Shown: positions 1 through 10,491 of the stretch, piece after piece
Position numbering within the stretch: position 1 is the first letter of the stretch
Layout: each line of letters opens with the position of its first letter
Assembly: GCA_963575745.1 (NCBI GenBank)
Contig: CAUYUJ010015514.1
Coordinates: 197,282-261,281 of the forward strand
DNA length: 64,000 nt
Reading direction: 5' to 3'
Origin: Prorocentrum cordatum
Taxonomy: Eukaryota; Sar; Dinophyceae; Prorocentrales; Prorocentraceae
The notes under the pieces: generated by a model
Told to the model about the DNA's origin: nothing
The model's input: only the letters and a program-made list of their open reading frames with translations
The model's database searches: none
Translations under genes and position numbers: made by a program

Positions 1-292
1 ATCGGCTGCCGAGCGCGGGCCTGGCAGACTAAACCCCTCGAGCACCCGAGTCCTGAAGGCGCGCGCCTTCACTTCGGGGGCACCTGCAAACGCGCCCCCA
101 GTCCTTAAGCCTTCCCCCGACAAGCCTACAGAGGTGGGCCCAAGCATACCCAAAATCGACCGCGCGGTCTTCCCCAAGGCTTTTGGCACCCGAGAGCTCG
201 AAACAGGATTACCCAAGGCTTACCCCGAGCTGACTCTGTCAGACTGACCAAGAAACAGGAACAGAAGGAGGAGGAAGAGGAGGAGGGAGGAA
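1..292. other. No gene seen upstream of the leader relic
   Basis: No convincing coding sequence is visible on either strand. The last 30 bases (about 262-290) are a purine-rich GGA-type tract that abuts the spliced-leader relic. Confidence 0.5.
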
Positions 293-332
293 TCCGTAGC
301 CATTGTGGCTCAAGTCCGTAGCGGTGGCTCAG
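293..332 (+). promoter_or_regulatory. Tandem dinoflagellate spliced-leader (DinoSL) relic
   Basis: Bases 293-314 match the 22-nt DinoSL consensus (DCCGTAGCCATTTTGG followed by CTCAAG) at 21 of 22 positions; the one change is T to G in the T-run. Bases 315-332 are a second copy (TCCGTAGC then GGTGGCTCAG) that lost four internal bases and one A. Tandem leader relics are the known signature of a trans-spliced mRNA that was reverse transcribed, reinserted, and trans-spliced again. They sit about 130 bases upstream of the first start codon of the LINE-like element. Confidence 0.9.
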
Positions 333-458
333 AGGACGAGAGCGTTTTGGCAAGGGGGGCCCCGCGGCCCCCGCAGTTTCCTGGCACAGTATTTGGGGTT
401 TCCCCACACTGGCCACATTCGTTGCGACGGCTCCTTGTCTCAAACTTACGGTTGGACC

Positions 459-1555
459 ATGGTTCCTTCTCCTGCTAAGCCTGCTGGCGCTTGGAAATGC
501 TCCAAATGCGGGTGTGGGCGAAACTTACAACATTGGGTGTGGTGCCAACATTGCTACTCCCCGTGGCAGGATGTCGGCTCATGGTCCCCAGTTACTCAAT
601 TCAAAAAGCCGCAGGCCTCAAGATGATATGGTGGAAACACAGTGGACACCTTGTTCGGCGCGTCTCAGAGCAACTCCCCCTTCAAATCTGATAGTAAGAC
701 AGAACTGGGCGAGGATGACTTGGTGCAGCTGTTGGCTATCTATAAGAAGGCAGGACAACTGGAGGAGGTCGGCAAGTATCAAGACAAACTGGAAAAATAC
801 GTGCATAACTTTACCCTGCTGCGGTCAGCCCCAAGGAGGGGTTGGACAAGGCTTATAAGCAGATTCAACCTCTGGAAAGGCAGCTCAACCACCAGACGGA
901 TGCGCATGACAAGGTCGCGCTTCAGTTGTCTTATCGCGTCGGCCAGATCAAAAAGTTGCCAGATGACACCGAATAACAAGAACAGATGCACAAAGAAGCT
1001 ACACAAGATCTCCATGCTGGGGTATCAGGACATCTTCAACATGAGAAGGAACATGCCCCAGCTGCTGTGTCTCTGGACGAGATCATGGCGGGAAGAGTGG
1101 AGCTCTTGGATATTCACCCAGTTGGGCTTTTCGGGCTCAGTGAGTACGTTGACCTTTCCCCAGAAGATACAACTGAAGCAGAGAAACGCCCCGAGGACCC
1201 CAAGCAGATCTTCGCGGAGCAGGCCAATGCCATGTTCGGCGCGGTCAAAGAAAGAGCTGAGACACTCAAAAAAGAACATGACGCTCAGAGAGATAGACTC
1301 AAGAAGAAGCGCAAACAAGAAAATCCAGATGGAGCCAATTCAACAGAAGGTGCTGATGGACGCGCGGCGGAAGAAGGGCCACCAGGACGACCGTCAGCTG
1401 CACGGGCACTGGCGACAAGCGCATCCCCAGCGAGAACCAGGGCGGCAGAGATTCTGCAAGCACCAGGCGCCTCCATGCCAAACCACCCGTTTGACAAGGG
1501 CAAGGGCAAGGATAAGGGCGGCAAGGGCGCAGGCGCACCACTGCCGAAAGGGTGA
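459..1555 (+). pseudogene. LINE ORF1-like protein: zinc finger, coiled coil, basic tail (broken)
   Basis: ATG at 459 opens a frame carrying a CxxC...CxxC finger (CSKCGCGRNLQHWVWCQHC), a common start of dinoflagellate LINE proteins. A TGA at 624-626 interrupts the frame, which then continues as an acidic, helix-forming stretch (GEDDLVQLLAIYKKAGQLEE...) to about 820. A frameshift near 820 moves the coiled coil into another frame (KAYKQIQPLERQLNHQTDAH), followed by a TAA near 975. From 986 to 1555 the same frame encodes a charged coiled-coil segment ending in a Gly-Lys tail (KGKGKDKGGKGAG), probably nucleic-acid binding. Function as a nucleic-acid-binding ORF1 protein is inferred from position and composition. 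Confidence 0.65.
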
Positions 1556-1679
1556 TGAACATCATGCAAGTGATACAAGCGGCCGTGCTGGAGAGCAGGG
1601 GACGCGCATGCCATTAAGTACACTACTGAATGCTGTCAAACCTGCTGGTGGGAGTACTGGAAAGCGAAAGGACACAGTT

Positions 1680-2735
1680 ACCCAGAGTTTTTCTAGTATC
1701 ACGATTAATTGTTTTTCTTGGGCTTCAATGGAAAATGTGCTGCCTCGGCTTTCATCGGCAACTATTTGCGATCAAGAACACCGTCTCCTACCATCGCGTT
1801 ATACGGCAATGGTTAAGAAGATGGCTGGCTTGGGATGGATAATGCATGGAGGCCCTGCCCTTCCCACAAAGAAGGGAAGGGCGTCAGGTGGGGTATGCAT
1901 ACTGGTGAGAGCACATCTATCATGCTGGGCCCCAGATGATGGATGCGGACAATCAGGGCGTGCTGACCGATGTTATGTAAGATCTACGGAGTTGGGCGTT
2001 TTCATGGTTGGCACTATCTACATGCATGTCGGTGAAGGCCTCACTCCGCGAAAATTGAAGTTGATACGTGGGCTTGGCAAAGCAGCACTCACACATCGGG
2101 TACCTTTCTGTATCGGAGGCGACTGGAACAATCCACCTCATGCGTTAAGTGATGATGTACCGTTACACATACTCGACGGCATGGTGCGCGGTGATGAGTG
2201 TGCCCCATCGTATGTACTTGATGATCATAGCACCACAATCGACTACTTTCTGATCAGTAGAACACTTGATGTGATGGTGGAAAAGGTGAAGGTTATGGTT
2301 GATCTCCCAGTGGGCCCCCAGCGACCAGTCAAACTTACTCAAGGAAAGTCAGGGGATCAGAAGGTCCGGGTCGCCAAGAAGTACCAAACCCCGCCAGGTC
2401 CTCGCGTGATAGGCCCTCTCCTCCCCGACCCCGACATGTCAGAGCCAAATCGGCTGCTAGATGAGTTGTTTGACAAAGTTGGTGGCGCTAAGGATCAGAC
2501 TACCCTGCACGGTGACAACCTGAAGGCGGGGATCGAGGTGCTGGACAAGATGTATCATATGTGGAATGATGTGGCGTGGAATGAAGCATTGCATGTATCA
2601 GGATATGACAGAAAGGGGCTAACTGGAGGTTCTCCTATTACTTGGACATATATGCCAGAACGCAAGGTACTCATTACCAGGTCACACAGTAGGCTGGACC
2701 CACAGAGGGCACTCTCATGGGCAATTCTACGGCTG

Positions 2736-2736
<1 letters not shown>
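1680..2736 (+). pseudogene. EEP (AP-endonuclease-like) domain of the LINE
   Basis: This would nick target DNA for target-primed reverse transcription. Visible motifs in one frame are a QEHR motif near 1772 (catalytic Glu region), GGVCILVR near 1893, GGDWNNPP near 2115 (the GDxN metal-binding motif) and IDYF near 2240 (the usual S/IDxxF region). The final motif, normally PHxPV with the catalytic His, reads PQRPV near 2317, so the histidine appears lost. The same frame stays open to an A30 tract at 2737 and formally reads through it as a Lys run to 2942. The start is not clear because the upstream frame runs back into ORF1 sequence. Confidence 0.75.

Positions 2737-2766
<30 letters not shown>
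2737..2766 (+). repeat. Internal A30 homopolymer
   Basis: A run of about 30 A residues lies inside the LINE coding region between the endonuclease and polymerase domains. It is translated as poly-Lys in the endonuclease frame. It is either microsatellite growth from an AAG-rich codon run or the poly(A) tail of a nested retroinsertion; no non-LINE sequence is evident on its 5' side. Confidence 0.85.
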
Positions 2767-2768
<2 letters not shown>

Positions 2769-3032
2769 TGCTGCCAGAAGAAGGTCGCTAAGTACCATCA
2801 CAGGCTCGCCAAGTCACTGGAGGTTCTTGGGGCCAAGAGCCCGTTCACAGCTGCGTGGAAAGATGGAGCCCCGTTTTGGAACTCAGTACTTAGATCGGTA
2901 GGGCACCTCATGCATGTATCTACAGATCGCGGTCCACCTTAGCTGGGAGTGTGCACTTTCTGGCGCGATCACGCGGCGGTGAATTCTAGCAGCATACGCA
3001 GACGAAAACGGAAATAATGGTGTGACCAGGCA

Positions 3033-4306
3033 ATGGAGCCAGGGGGCGCGCAAGGCGCACGGCTACCTGAAAGAGAAGATCGCACCGCAGAAGTTCCAGT
3101 TCAAAGGCATGGCATAACAAGCACTGGGCGTATGCTCACTGGAACAAAGAATGAGAGAGGAACGTTCGAAGTGGAGTACTGCGTGGGGCCGCTGCGAAGG
3201 TCCCAAAAACATTCCCACTTTCGGAACGCACCCCGTGCCAGTTATGGAGCTTCCGTCTGCGGGAAAAATCAAGAGGATAAGCGGGCGAGTCAAGCCAAAC
3301 ACATGCCAATCCGACGGACGGCACCCATGGCGCTACAGTTTACTTGGCGAAGATACGAGGGCTGCATTTGGGAAGATACTACTACTGATGGAAATGCGTG
3401 GCCAAAATCCTTCCTCGATGCAGAGATTAATCGTGCAGTTAAACCGCAGACCAGCAGGAGGGCGTCGACCGCTTTGCTTTTACAATGCATCCACTAGGAT
3501 TGCAGGACGGCGTTGGCGAGATAGGCTACGCAAGTGAGACAAATACCAAAGACTTGGGGGCCAGTACTCCATGTCACAAGACAGAGGCCCAAATGATACG
3601 GCATGGAGGCAAGCAGCGATATCTGAGGCTGCAAACAACATGGGCATGTACAATATTGCAGTATTATGGGATCTATTGCAGTTCTACGAGAATGTACCTT
3701 GGGACCTACTATCGACAAACTGCACCATCACAAATTTCCCTGTGGTCGTATTGAGGATGTCCATGCGTAGCTACACATGGCCACGATACCTACAATACGA
3801 TGGCATGCTGATGGGCCCGCTGGACCCACACAGAGGAATAGTGGCAGGATCAGCAAGTGCAACATTTGAAGCTAAAATGTCCCTGATCCCGCTATTTGGA
3901 CGAAGAATACGAAGCCCGCGACAATGCCTCGAACATGTTGTCACTACATATTGACGACCTGTCGCAACATCACTGGGGCGAGTCGATGGCCAATGTACTT
4001 CGAGAACTGAGAGATCACGTACACTGTGTCGGACACAGACTGCAGGAAGAGCTTGGCTTACCCCTGGCATCGCACAAGCTCAACATGGTCACCTCCACGG
4101 GGAAGATGACGGAGTTGGCGAGGAACATGCTCAGTGGGCTGGGGGGACCAGGCACATATGGGATCAGAAATCTTGGGGTTGCTTTCGCTGGTGGGAAGCA
4201 TCGGGCCCACCACAAAGCTCATACCACCCGTGCAGAGATGGAGAAAGTTCTCATTGAAGAAGAAGAAGTTGGCCACCATGGAGCTAAACAAAGGACACAC
4301 GGCTAG
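3033..4306 (+). pseudogene. Reverse transcriptase domain of the LINE (frameshifted)
   Basis: Palm motifs are recognisable but spread over several frames. Motif A is WDLLQFYENV near 3667, motif B is RGIVAGSASA near 3832, and motif C is HIDD near 3947, where dinoflagellate LINEs usually have YxDD or FxDD. LPLASHK (near 4060) and LGVAFAGGKHR (near 4170) match the post-C region. The segment before motif A (3033-3560) is scrambled over two or three frames; the stretch YNASTRIAGRRWRDRLRK resembles the usual pre-motif-A sequence. No intact polymerase could be made. Confidence 0.75.
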
Positions 4307-4403
4307 GCTGGCGATCACCAGCATGGTACCTACCACCCTGTATGGAGGAGATGTACATGCACCGTCACAAGTGCATCGTCTAAGAGGGTAAGTTTCCAAG
4401 TCA

Positions 4404-5312
4404 ATGGGCATGTCGCTGAAAGGGCGAAATGCGGATTTGGCATGGTCTCTCACGCGTACGAAGGACCCGATCCATGCATGCAACATGTGTATATTCAGAT
4501 ACTGTGCAGAATGGTGGATGGCTACCGCACCGAGACCTGACCTTCAGCGACGACATGATGATGTACTACCTGCTCCAGTACTGAGAAGGCTCTGGATGGC
4601 CGCAAAGGCCAGTTTCAACCCACAGTCAGCAGCAAAGAACTGGTTTAAGGAAAGCAAGGGGCCCCTCAGCGATCTCTCCCTCTGGTGTTGGGAGGTTGGT
4701 TGGGCGGCTCTTGGTCCTACCTCTTTCCTCGACCTCGAAGGGATGACCCTCGATGTGCTGAAGGTGGCCCCTCCTTTCATAGCCAAACGTTTTGAGATGC
4801 AGTATAAAGAATCCAGAATACAGAAAGTAGCGAAAGCAGCTTGCCACACCATTGAGGACCCTAGCAGTGTTTCGATCGTGGATCAGGGGCTCTGGTGGGA
4901 GGCGGCTGCGAAAGCGCCCTCGTGCAAGCATGATTTGGAACCCAAGGAAGTCGTAGCTGCTAGGCAGGTTTTTGGAGGTGCCACCCCGACGGCCACGAAG
5001 CTGAGGGCGTGGGGTTACTCTATAACTCCTGAATGCAAATTCGAATGTGGGGTTCCTGACACGTTTTTTCATCGAATTTGGGTGTGCCCTCACGGTGCAA
5101 AAAAGCGAGCTGAAGTTTTTACTGAGTCCACGGTGCAACAGGCACTGGAGGCAGGAGAGAACAATTTATTGTTCACAAGAGGATGGTTGGCGAGGCTGGA
5201 AGCCACTCCACCCCCACAGGACTGGCATGTTACCTTCTACCAGCAAGGTCAGAAGGTTGCACCCTTTCCTTCGGCCCTAGGGACCGACTGTGCGGTGACG
5301 GCTCCTGCCTGA
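4404..5312 (+). pseudogene. Post-RT region with CCHC-like zinc knuckle
   Basis: A 302-codon open frame continues the LINE polyprotein. It contains a helix-rich segment (ATG 4404; LAWSLTRTKDPIHACN...) and, near 5035-5088, a C-x3-C-x7-H-x4-C knuckle (CKFECGVPDTFFHRIWVC). This type of knuckle commonly joins reverse transcriptase and RNase H in dinoflagellate LINE proteins. The last residues (ALGTDC) look like the first Asp motif of RNase H before a frame change. It is the least damaged part of the element. Confidence 0.65.
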
Positions 5313-6267
5313 GACCTAACATGGTGTACCTGGCGAGGGCGGGGTGGGGGGTTGCTTCTATCGGTTCTCAGGGGAAACTAATTAAAGGTATGTGCGGGCA
5401 CGTGCCCAAGTTGTTCGGCCAAAGCAGCAGAGTAGGCGACATCTTGTCAGCGAAGACAACGGAGGCCCCAGGACCGCCCTCGGGGTTGATTTTGCGGCCC
5501 TGCTCAAGGCTCAGGGGTCTCCTGAAAGTGTGCTGACTTCGAAGTGTGATTCTGCTCATTTCTGGCGCGAGGTAGCTGAGAACATCGGTTGCGAAGAGTG
5601 GGTGACTTTCCACAAAGTGAAGGCTCACCAGGAACTGTCCTCTGCAATGTCAGAGGAGGAAAAAATATACGTCCTGGGAAACAAGGTGGCTGCTTGGCTT
5701 GCTGGCCAGGGCGCACGCGCACATGTCTTCAGCCCAAAGTTTTCCGATACTGTGTCGAAGACATTTCAACAATATCGCGAAATGTTCCTGGGAATAGGGA
5801 AAGTCCTAGCCCATTGGCCCCCTCCCGCTGACCTGCTTGGTGTGCTGGACAAGGGATTTGTGGGCCCCCGTGCTACGAGGCCCCCGACTGCCCCACACAT
5901 CCCTTACTGGCACAATAGAAGTTGGCGGTGCTCGGTGTGTCTGAGAACGGTCTCACCGCTCACAAAGACCCCATGCGTCGGCCTCAACCCCTCCCTCCTG
6001 GAGGTTCTCAAGGAACCTGACCATTGTGGGCACGCCCTACAGTTGGCGTATGTGGTTGAGTCTGGGTTCCCTGTTTTGTTCTGCTCCCGCTGCGGAAAAT
6101 TCGGGACCCAGAAGGCTTTGAAGCTCAGGTCGAAGTGTGAGCCTAGCAAGAAGTGTAAGGAGAAGCGTGCCCTGCTGGCAGGCAGGCTCCCTTCTACCTC
6201 TTGCCGAATTCATCTCATCCAACTGGTCAGCGGGTCCGCGTTGGGGGAGTTTTGTTCGAGATTGTAG
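5290..6267 (+). pseudogene. RNase H domain and C-terminal zinc finger of the LINE
   Basis: The first RNase H strand (RAGWGVASIGSQG, near 5336) is in one frame and the remainder in another (5392-6267). The second part has the conserved VKAHQ near 5617 and GNKVAAWLA near 5677, where families normally have GNxxAD, so the last acidic residue reads Ala. After a linker, RSWRCSVC and then a CSRCGKFG motif near 6082 followed by a Lys-rich stretch form the C-terminal zinc finger typical of these elements. The frame ends in TAG at 6265-6267. Confidence 0.7.
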
Positions 6268-6334
6268 TCTGGGCCAGGCCCCAGGTGTAGTTGCACGTGG
6301 TGTGACTGCGCCTCTAGGTACCCACAGTACCCAC

Positions 6335-6900
6335 AGCAGGGAGGAGGAGGGAGGAGGAATGAGGAGGAGGAGGAGGCGAAGGGAGGAGGAGGAGAAGGAG
6401 GAGGGCGAGGAGAAGGAGGAGGAGGAGGAGCAGGAGGAGGAAGGAGGAGGAGGAGAGGAGGAGGATGAGGAGGAGGAGGAGGAGGAGGAGAAGGAGAAGG
6501 AGAAGGAGGAGGAGGAGGAGGAGGAGGATGGAGGAGGAGGAAGACGACAACGACGACGCCGGAGAACTGGCCGGCCACAGAAAAGCAGGGGGCAGTGCCA
6601 CCCGCGCCCGCTTCGCCGCGGGAGCCTTCGCGAGCAGCCCCTGGAGGGTGGCCGCGAGGGGAGGCTCAGCCTGCGGGGCTTGCGGGGGCGAGCAGGCATC
6701 GGAGGGGCAGGGCGGGGCGACGCTGCCGCAGTGCAGAAAGGAGGAGGAGGAGGAGGAGGAGGAGGAGGAGGCGGAAGAGGAGGAGGAGGAGGCGGAGGAG
6801 GAGGGGGGAAAAGGAGGAGGAGGAGAAGGAGGAGGAAGAGGAAGAAGAGGGAGGCGACGACGACGACGAGGAAGACGGAGGCGACGACGACGAGAGGCAA
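6335..6900 (+). repeat. (GGA)n polypurine tracts around a GC-rich island
   Basis: Near-pure GGA/GAG purine tracts occupy 6340-6535 and 6735-6850, with (GAC)n-type codon runs to 6895. Between them (6545-6735) is GC-rich DNA with no clear gene. Open frames on both strands here encode only Glu/Arg/Gly or Ser/Pro/Leu runs and are not counted as genes. Confidence 0.9.
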
Positions 6901-7176
6901 GTGAAGGGGAACTCTTGCTCCTCGTCGCCCGTCTTGGTCCTCCCATTCCCCCCGCGGCCCGGGTCCCCCGCCGGGGCGCGCGTGACGGAGGGCGGGTCTC
7001 GCGTGGGAGTGGTGCCCCACGGAGGCTCATCGGGGCGGCACGCCGAAGGCGTGTCGTTATCTGAGGGCAGTGCATCCGCCGCCTCGGAAGTGTCAGAGCG
7101 CGCGGCGCGCCAAGGCGCGTGTCGCCGGGTCTTTCAGGTGCTCTTGTTCGCGCCTCATTTTCTGCCTTGCTTGCTC

Positions 7177-7301
7177 GCCATCGCTCGGACGTCCATTCCT
7201 TGTGTGTTTTTCGGTTTCGTGCGTGGTTTTTTCGCCAAATGATCAAGGATGCTCCTCGATGGTCCTCGCCGAAGGAAAAATGCACACGTCCGAGCGATGC
7301 C
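7177..7301. mobile_element. 125-bp MITE-like element, copy 1
   Basis: The ends are inverted: GCCATCGCTCGGACGT at 7177-7192 and ACGTCCGAGCGATGCC at 7286-7301 (15 of 16 pair). The arms stay partly complementary inward through a T-rich and an A-rich stretch, so the whole can fold. A second copy with the same ends and about 75% similar interior lies at 46034-46156. There is no coding capacity. A non-autonomous DNA element is the simplest reading. Confidence 0.65.
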
Positions 7302-7439
7302 AAGCTTGTAAGGTTGTGGGGATGTACGTGTGGGGCGATCTTCGCTGTCCTGGCTCACCCTCAGCATGCCATGGGACCTCCGCTCGGCGCTTTCTCGGCC
7401 TCGCGCTGGCCGAGGCGAGTCACTGACCACTGACCTCTC

Positions 7440-7645
7440 CCGCCCTGGGAGACAAGAAGAAGGGGAGGGGCGGCGGAGAGGCGGGGCGGCGGAGGCGGGG
7501 GCGAGGGGCGGAGCAGGGGACGGGGCGCGGGGCGGCGGAGGCCAGGCGGGGCAAGGACGAAGGAGGGGCGGCGGAGGCCAGGCGGGGGCGGCGGAGGCCA
7601 GGCCAGGCGGGGCGGCGGAGGCCAGGCGGAGTCTGGAAAGGCGTC
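7440..7645 (+). repeat. GC-rich ~20-bp minisatellite
   Basis: Units of the type GGCGGAGGCCAGGCGG repeat several times with irregular spacing. No gene is supported here. Confidence 0.75.
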
Positions 7646-7681
7646 GAAGTGGTTCAAGGGGGCTCGAGGTGGTTCAAGTAG

Positions 7682-7890
7682 AGGCCTCCTAGATGGGGTC
7701 GGAGTAGATGTGGTCGGAGGATCGCGCTGCATCGCCGGCGATGCGCCGGCGATGCATCGACGACGTCAACGATGCATCGGCGACGTCGGTGCAGGGAAAC
7801 ACGGGCTCCACATCGAGCCGCATCGCCGATGCATCGGCGATGCGGCGCGATCCTTCGACCCCATCTACTCGGACCCCATCTAGGAGGCCT
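7682..7890. mobile_element. 209-bp foldback element with ~57-bp terminal inverted repeats
   Basis: The left end starts AGGCCTCCTAGATGGGGTC and the right end is its reverse complement; about 57 bases pair with roughly four mismatches. The centre is built from small palindromes of the type ATCGCCGGCGAT and GATGCATC. No coding sequence is present. The flanks share TCAAG-like bases but no clear target duplication was found. Confidence 0.75.
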
Positions 7891-8204
7891 AGATCAAGGG
7901 GGGCCCCCGAGGAGGACCTCGTGCCGAAGGCGAGCTGGTGGCCCAGTGTCTTCGCGGGCCGACTCGGGCCGCTGCGCATGCGGACGAGGCCAGTCGCGCG
8001 GTGGGCGTCGCTGTGCGTCAGTGCCGCGGCAGACGGGCGCGTTCCACTGCTCGCAGAGAAAACTACTCGCAAATGTCGGGGGCGGCAAAGAGGGGGGTGT
8101 CCAAGAGAGGGGGGTGCAACTCATGACCGGCGGCATGTGCGCGGCCCAGCGGGGGGGTCAGGGACGTAATGAAACAAGAAGAGGTGCCATGAAATCTGGG
8201 GAAA

Positions 8205-8228
8205 TATCATGGCCCCCGCCATGATATC
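8205..8228. repeat. Short perfect palindrome
   Basis: ATATCATGGC and GCCATGATAT pair perfectly around a four-base C loop. It lies in a non-coding stretch; function unknown. Confidence 0.6.
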
Positions 8229-8628
8229 CACCCCCCTCTAGTCATCACCCCCCTCTTTTCCGTCCCCGAAAATGACCTGGATCCCCCGCGGAGGATCTGC
8301 GATAGCTTGCACCAAAGCGGACATGTGTGTGTGTGTGTTTCAGACGTTTTTGCGAGTAGGCACCTTGCGAGGAGTGGAACGCGCTCGGTGAAGCGGGGCG
8401 CGGCCAGTTCTGGCAGGAGGGCCGGAGGGGCGCTGCCGGGCATGCCGCGCAGCCCCACGTGGTGCCTCGAGGCTCGTCCCTGCGTGGGCGGCCTCGTCCT
8501 CGCCGCGGGGTGCCGTGGGCCGCGCGGCCCGCGCGGCCCGCGGGCGAAGGCGGGCTCCGTATGACGCACAGGGGCATACTGATACTGTCTGTCCGCCTTG
8601 GAGGCGCGTGTCCGGCCCGAACGCATAG

Positions 8629-8942
8629 TATGCCCATCGTGTAGTAGGTCGTTTCCCGAGCGGCGTGGCCAGAAGGCGCCCGCCACGACGCATACAGTCA
8701 AAGACCCCAATAAGGACGCGCGGCAAGGACGCAAGACCCTTGGAAGCCGAAGCTGGGACTTCGGGGGCGGCGGGCGACGAGAAAACCCCGAGGACGCAGG
8801 AGCGAGGAAGAGCAAGGACGCAGGGGTACCCTGAGCAAAGCCGCGCGTCCATATCAGGGTTTTTGACGGTATCGTATGCCCATCGTGTAGTAGTAGGTCG
8901 TTTCCCGAGCGGCGTGTGGCCAGCAAAAAGCGCCCGCCACGG
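8629..8942. mobile_element. ~190-bp inverted-repeat element flanked by a 60-bp direct duplication
   Basis: 8688-8726 and 8840-8880 are inverted copies of one another; both contain GACGCGCGGC or its complement plus a GTCAAAGACC-like block. On either side are direct copies of a 60-base sequence containing CCCATCGTGTAGTAGG and TTTCCCGAGCGGCGTG (8629-8690 and 8875-8942). No coding sequence is apparent. The arrangement suggests insertion of a foldback element with a long flanking duplication, or a tandem duplication containing it. Confidence 0.55.
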
Positions 8943-9029
8943 CGCATTGCACACTGGCAAGACCTCTCGGAGCGCGCGGCGCCCCCCTGGGGTGGGGGGG
9001 GGTGGGGGGGGGGCGACGCACCTATAGTA

Positions 9030-9044
9030 CTGAGAAGAGGCCCT

Positions 9045-9100
<56 letters not shown>

Positions 9101-9245
9101 CATACACACAAATGAAGATGTGCCCCCTATTTTCCTGCATGTGCTGGGTTTTTGTCTTCCCCCCCCCCACTTCTCCTATTTTCCAACATGTTCTGGGGGA
9201 TCGAAGATTAACTGTGTCTGTGTGTTTTCTCCCTCCTGAAGCATA
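9030..9245 (+). repeat. Dispersed repeat with (CA)n head, copy 1
   Basis: A (CA)~24 run at 9049-9098 is followed by a C-rich/TTTTC-rich stretch and a block containing TTTTCCAACATGTTCTGGGG, then TTAACTGTGTCTGTGTG and CTCCTGAAG. The same order of blocks recurs at 48115-48300, where the CA head is shorter and interrupted. Confidence 0.75.
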
Positions 9246-9249
9246 AGCA

Positions 9250-10330
9250 TGTTGGGGTGACGCCGACCCCAGGCCACTCGCCGAGCGGTGCCGGTCCCCG
9301 CATCGGTGGCAGCGCTGCTGGTTGCCATCGTGGCGCTGCTGCTGGTCGGAGTCGCGGGATGCGTGGTCCTGCTGCTGGTCGCTGGGTGGGGCGTCTGGCA
9401 GAGGGCAGGGCGGGGCGCCGTCATGGCGCTGCTGCCCCCGCCATTGACGTTGTTGCTCGTCCGTCGGCGCTGAGCGTCGGGGGCAAGTAGCCGTGCCAGG
9501 CTCGGAAGCCATGCTGGCGTGTACGCTGGAGTCGATGCTTGTGTTTGCGATGACGTAGATGCTGGCCCAGGCGTTGGAGCCCATGCCACCTTCGATAGGG
9601 GTGTTGGTGTTGTTGTTGGCGCTGCAGTCAGTGCTGGAGTCAGTATTGGCATCGGTGATGAGGTCAGTCCTGGCGGCGGTGCTGGCGCTAGCGTTGGCGC
9701 TGTGGTGGCTGGTGGTGGCCATTCCTGGTTGTGGCGCTGTGGTGGCTGTTGGTGACTGTCCGTGGTGTTTGTCGACGCGGTCCTCGATGCAGATGCGGGT
9801 GCTGGCGTCAGCACTGAGGTCATCACTTTGGACAATGCTGGCGTCGGTGTTGGTTTCAACCCTGGCGTTGAGACTGGCCTCGTTGCTGCCGTCCGAGGTG
9901 CCCGAGTCGAAACCTGAGTCGATGGTGACTTCGATGCTGGCATCGCTGCTGAAATCAATGCTGGCGTCGATTCGGAGGTGGATGCAGGCTCCTGTGCTGG
10001 CGTCGATGCAGGCAAGGCCCATGGTGTCGGTGGCGGTGATCCTCCTCCTCTATCGCCCCCGCTACCTCCAACCCAGCTGACTATGACCTTCACCTCGCGA
10101 GTGGTCATCTTGCGTCGGTGCTGGGGCCGATGCTGGTGGGGTCGATACTGGCATCGGTGCGGCCGACAATGCAGGCTGCCGTGCCAGAGTCGATGCTGTC
10201 TTCGGTGCTGGCCTCGATGCTGGCGCCAATGCTGATTTGGCGGGGCGGCGGGTGGATCGCGGGATGGGGCGTCGGAGATGGAGTCGGGGAAGGTGCCGGT
10301 CATGACGTCGGCGGGGACGTCAAGTACGAC
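9250..10330. repeat. Degenerate 12-24-bp repeat built on GATGCTGGC / Asp-Ala-Ser codons
   Basis: The + strand repeats GCTGGCGTCGATGCTGG-like units for about 1 kb. On the minus strand this gives a frame of Asp-Ala-Ser-Thr-type repeats and another of Pro-Ala-Ser-Thr repeats. Several frames are open at once, and none has a non-repetitive domain. It could be a decayed low-complexity gene on the minus strand, but I count it as a repeat. Confidence 0.55.
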
Positions 10331-10491
10331 GTCGTGCGGGTGGTCGGCGAAGTGCGCCTGTCGAAGTCGTGGTGTCTGTCGATGGGCGCGTAGGGGGACT
10401 GGCTTCGATGCTGTCGCGCCGTCCCTTTCGATGTTGGCTGCATGGTCATGGAGGGAGAAAAATCGCCGTACACGCATTTCGACGGCCTGCA

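Larger units (their letters stand above)
293..6267 (+). mobile_element. Decayed dinoflagellate LINE-like retrotransposon with leader relic
   Basis: The parts occur in the order expected of a non-LTR retrotransposon: leader relic, ORF1-like zinc finger plus coiled coil, EEP endonuclease, reverse transcriptase, zinc knuckle, RNase H and a C-terminal zinc finger. The reading frame changes several times, in-frame stops are present, and an A30 tract interrupts the region between endonuclease and polymerase, so the copy is dead. A (GGA)n tract begins about 70 bases after the last stop and may mark the 3' end. Target-site duplications were not identified. Confidence 0.8.
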
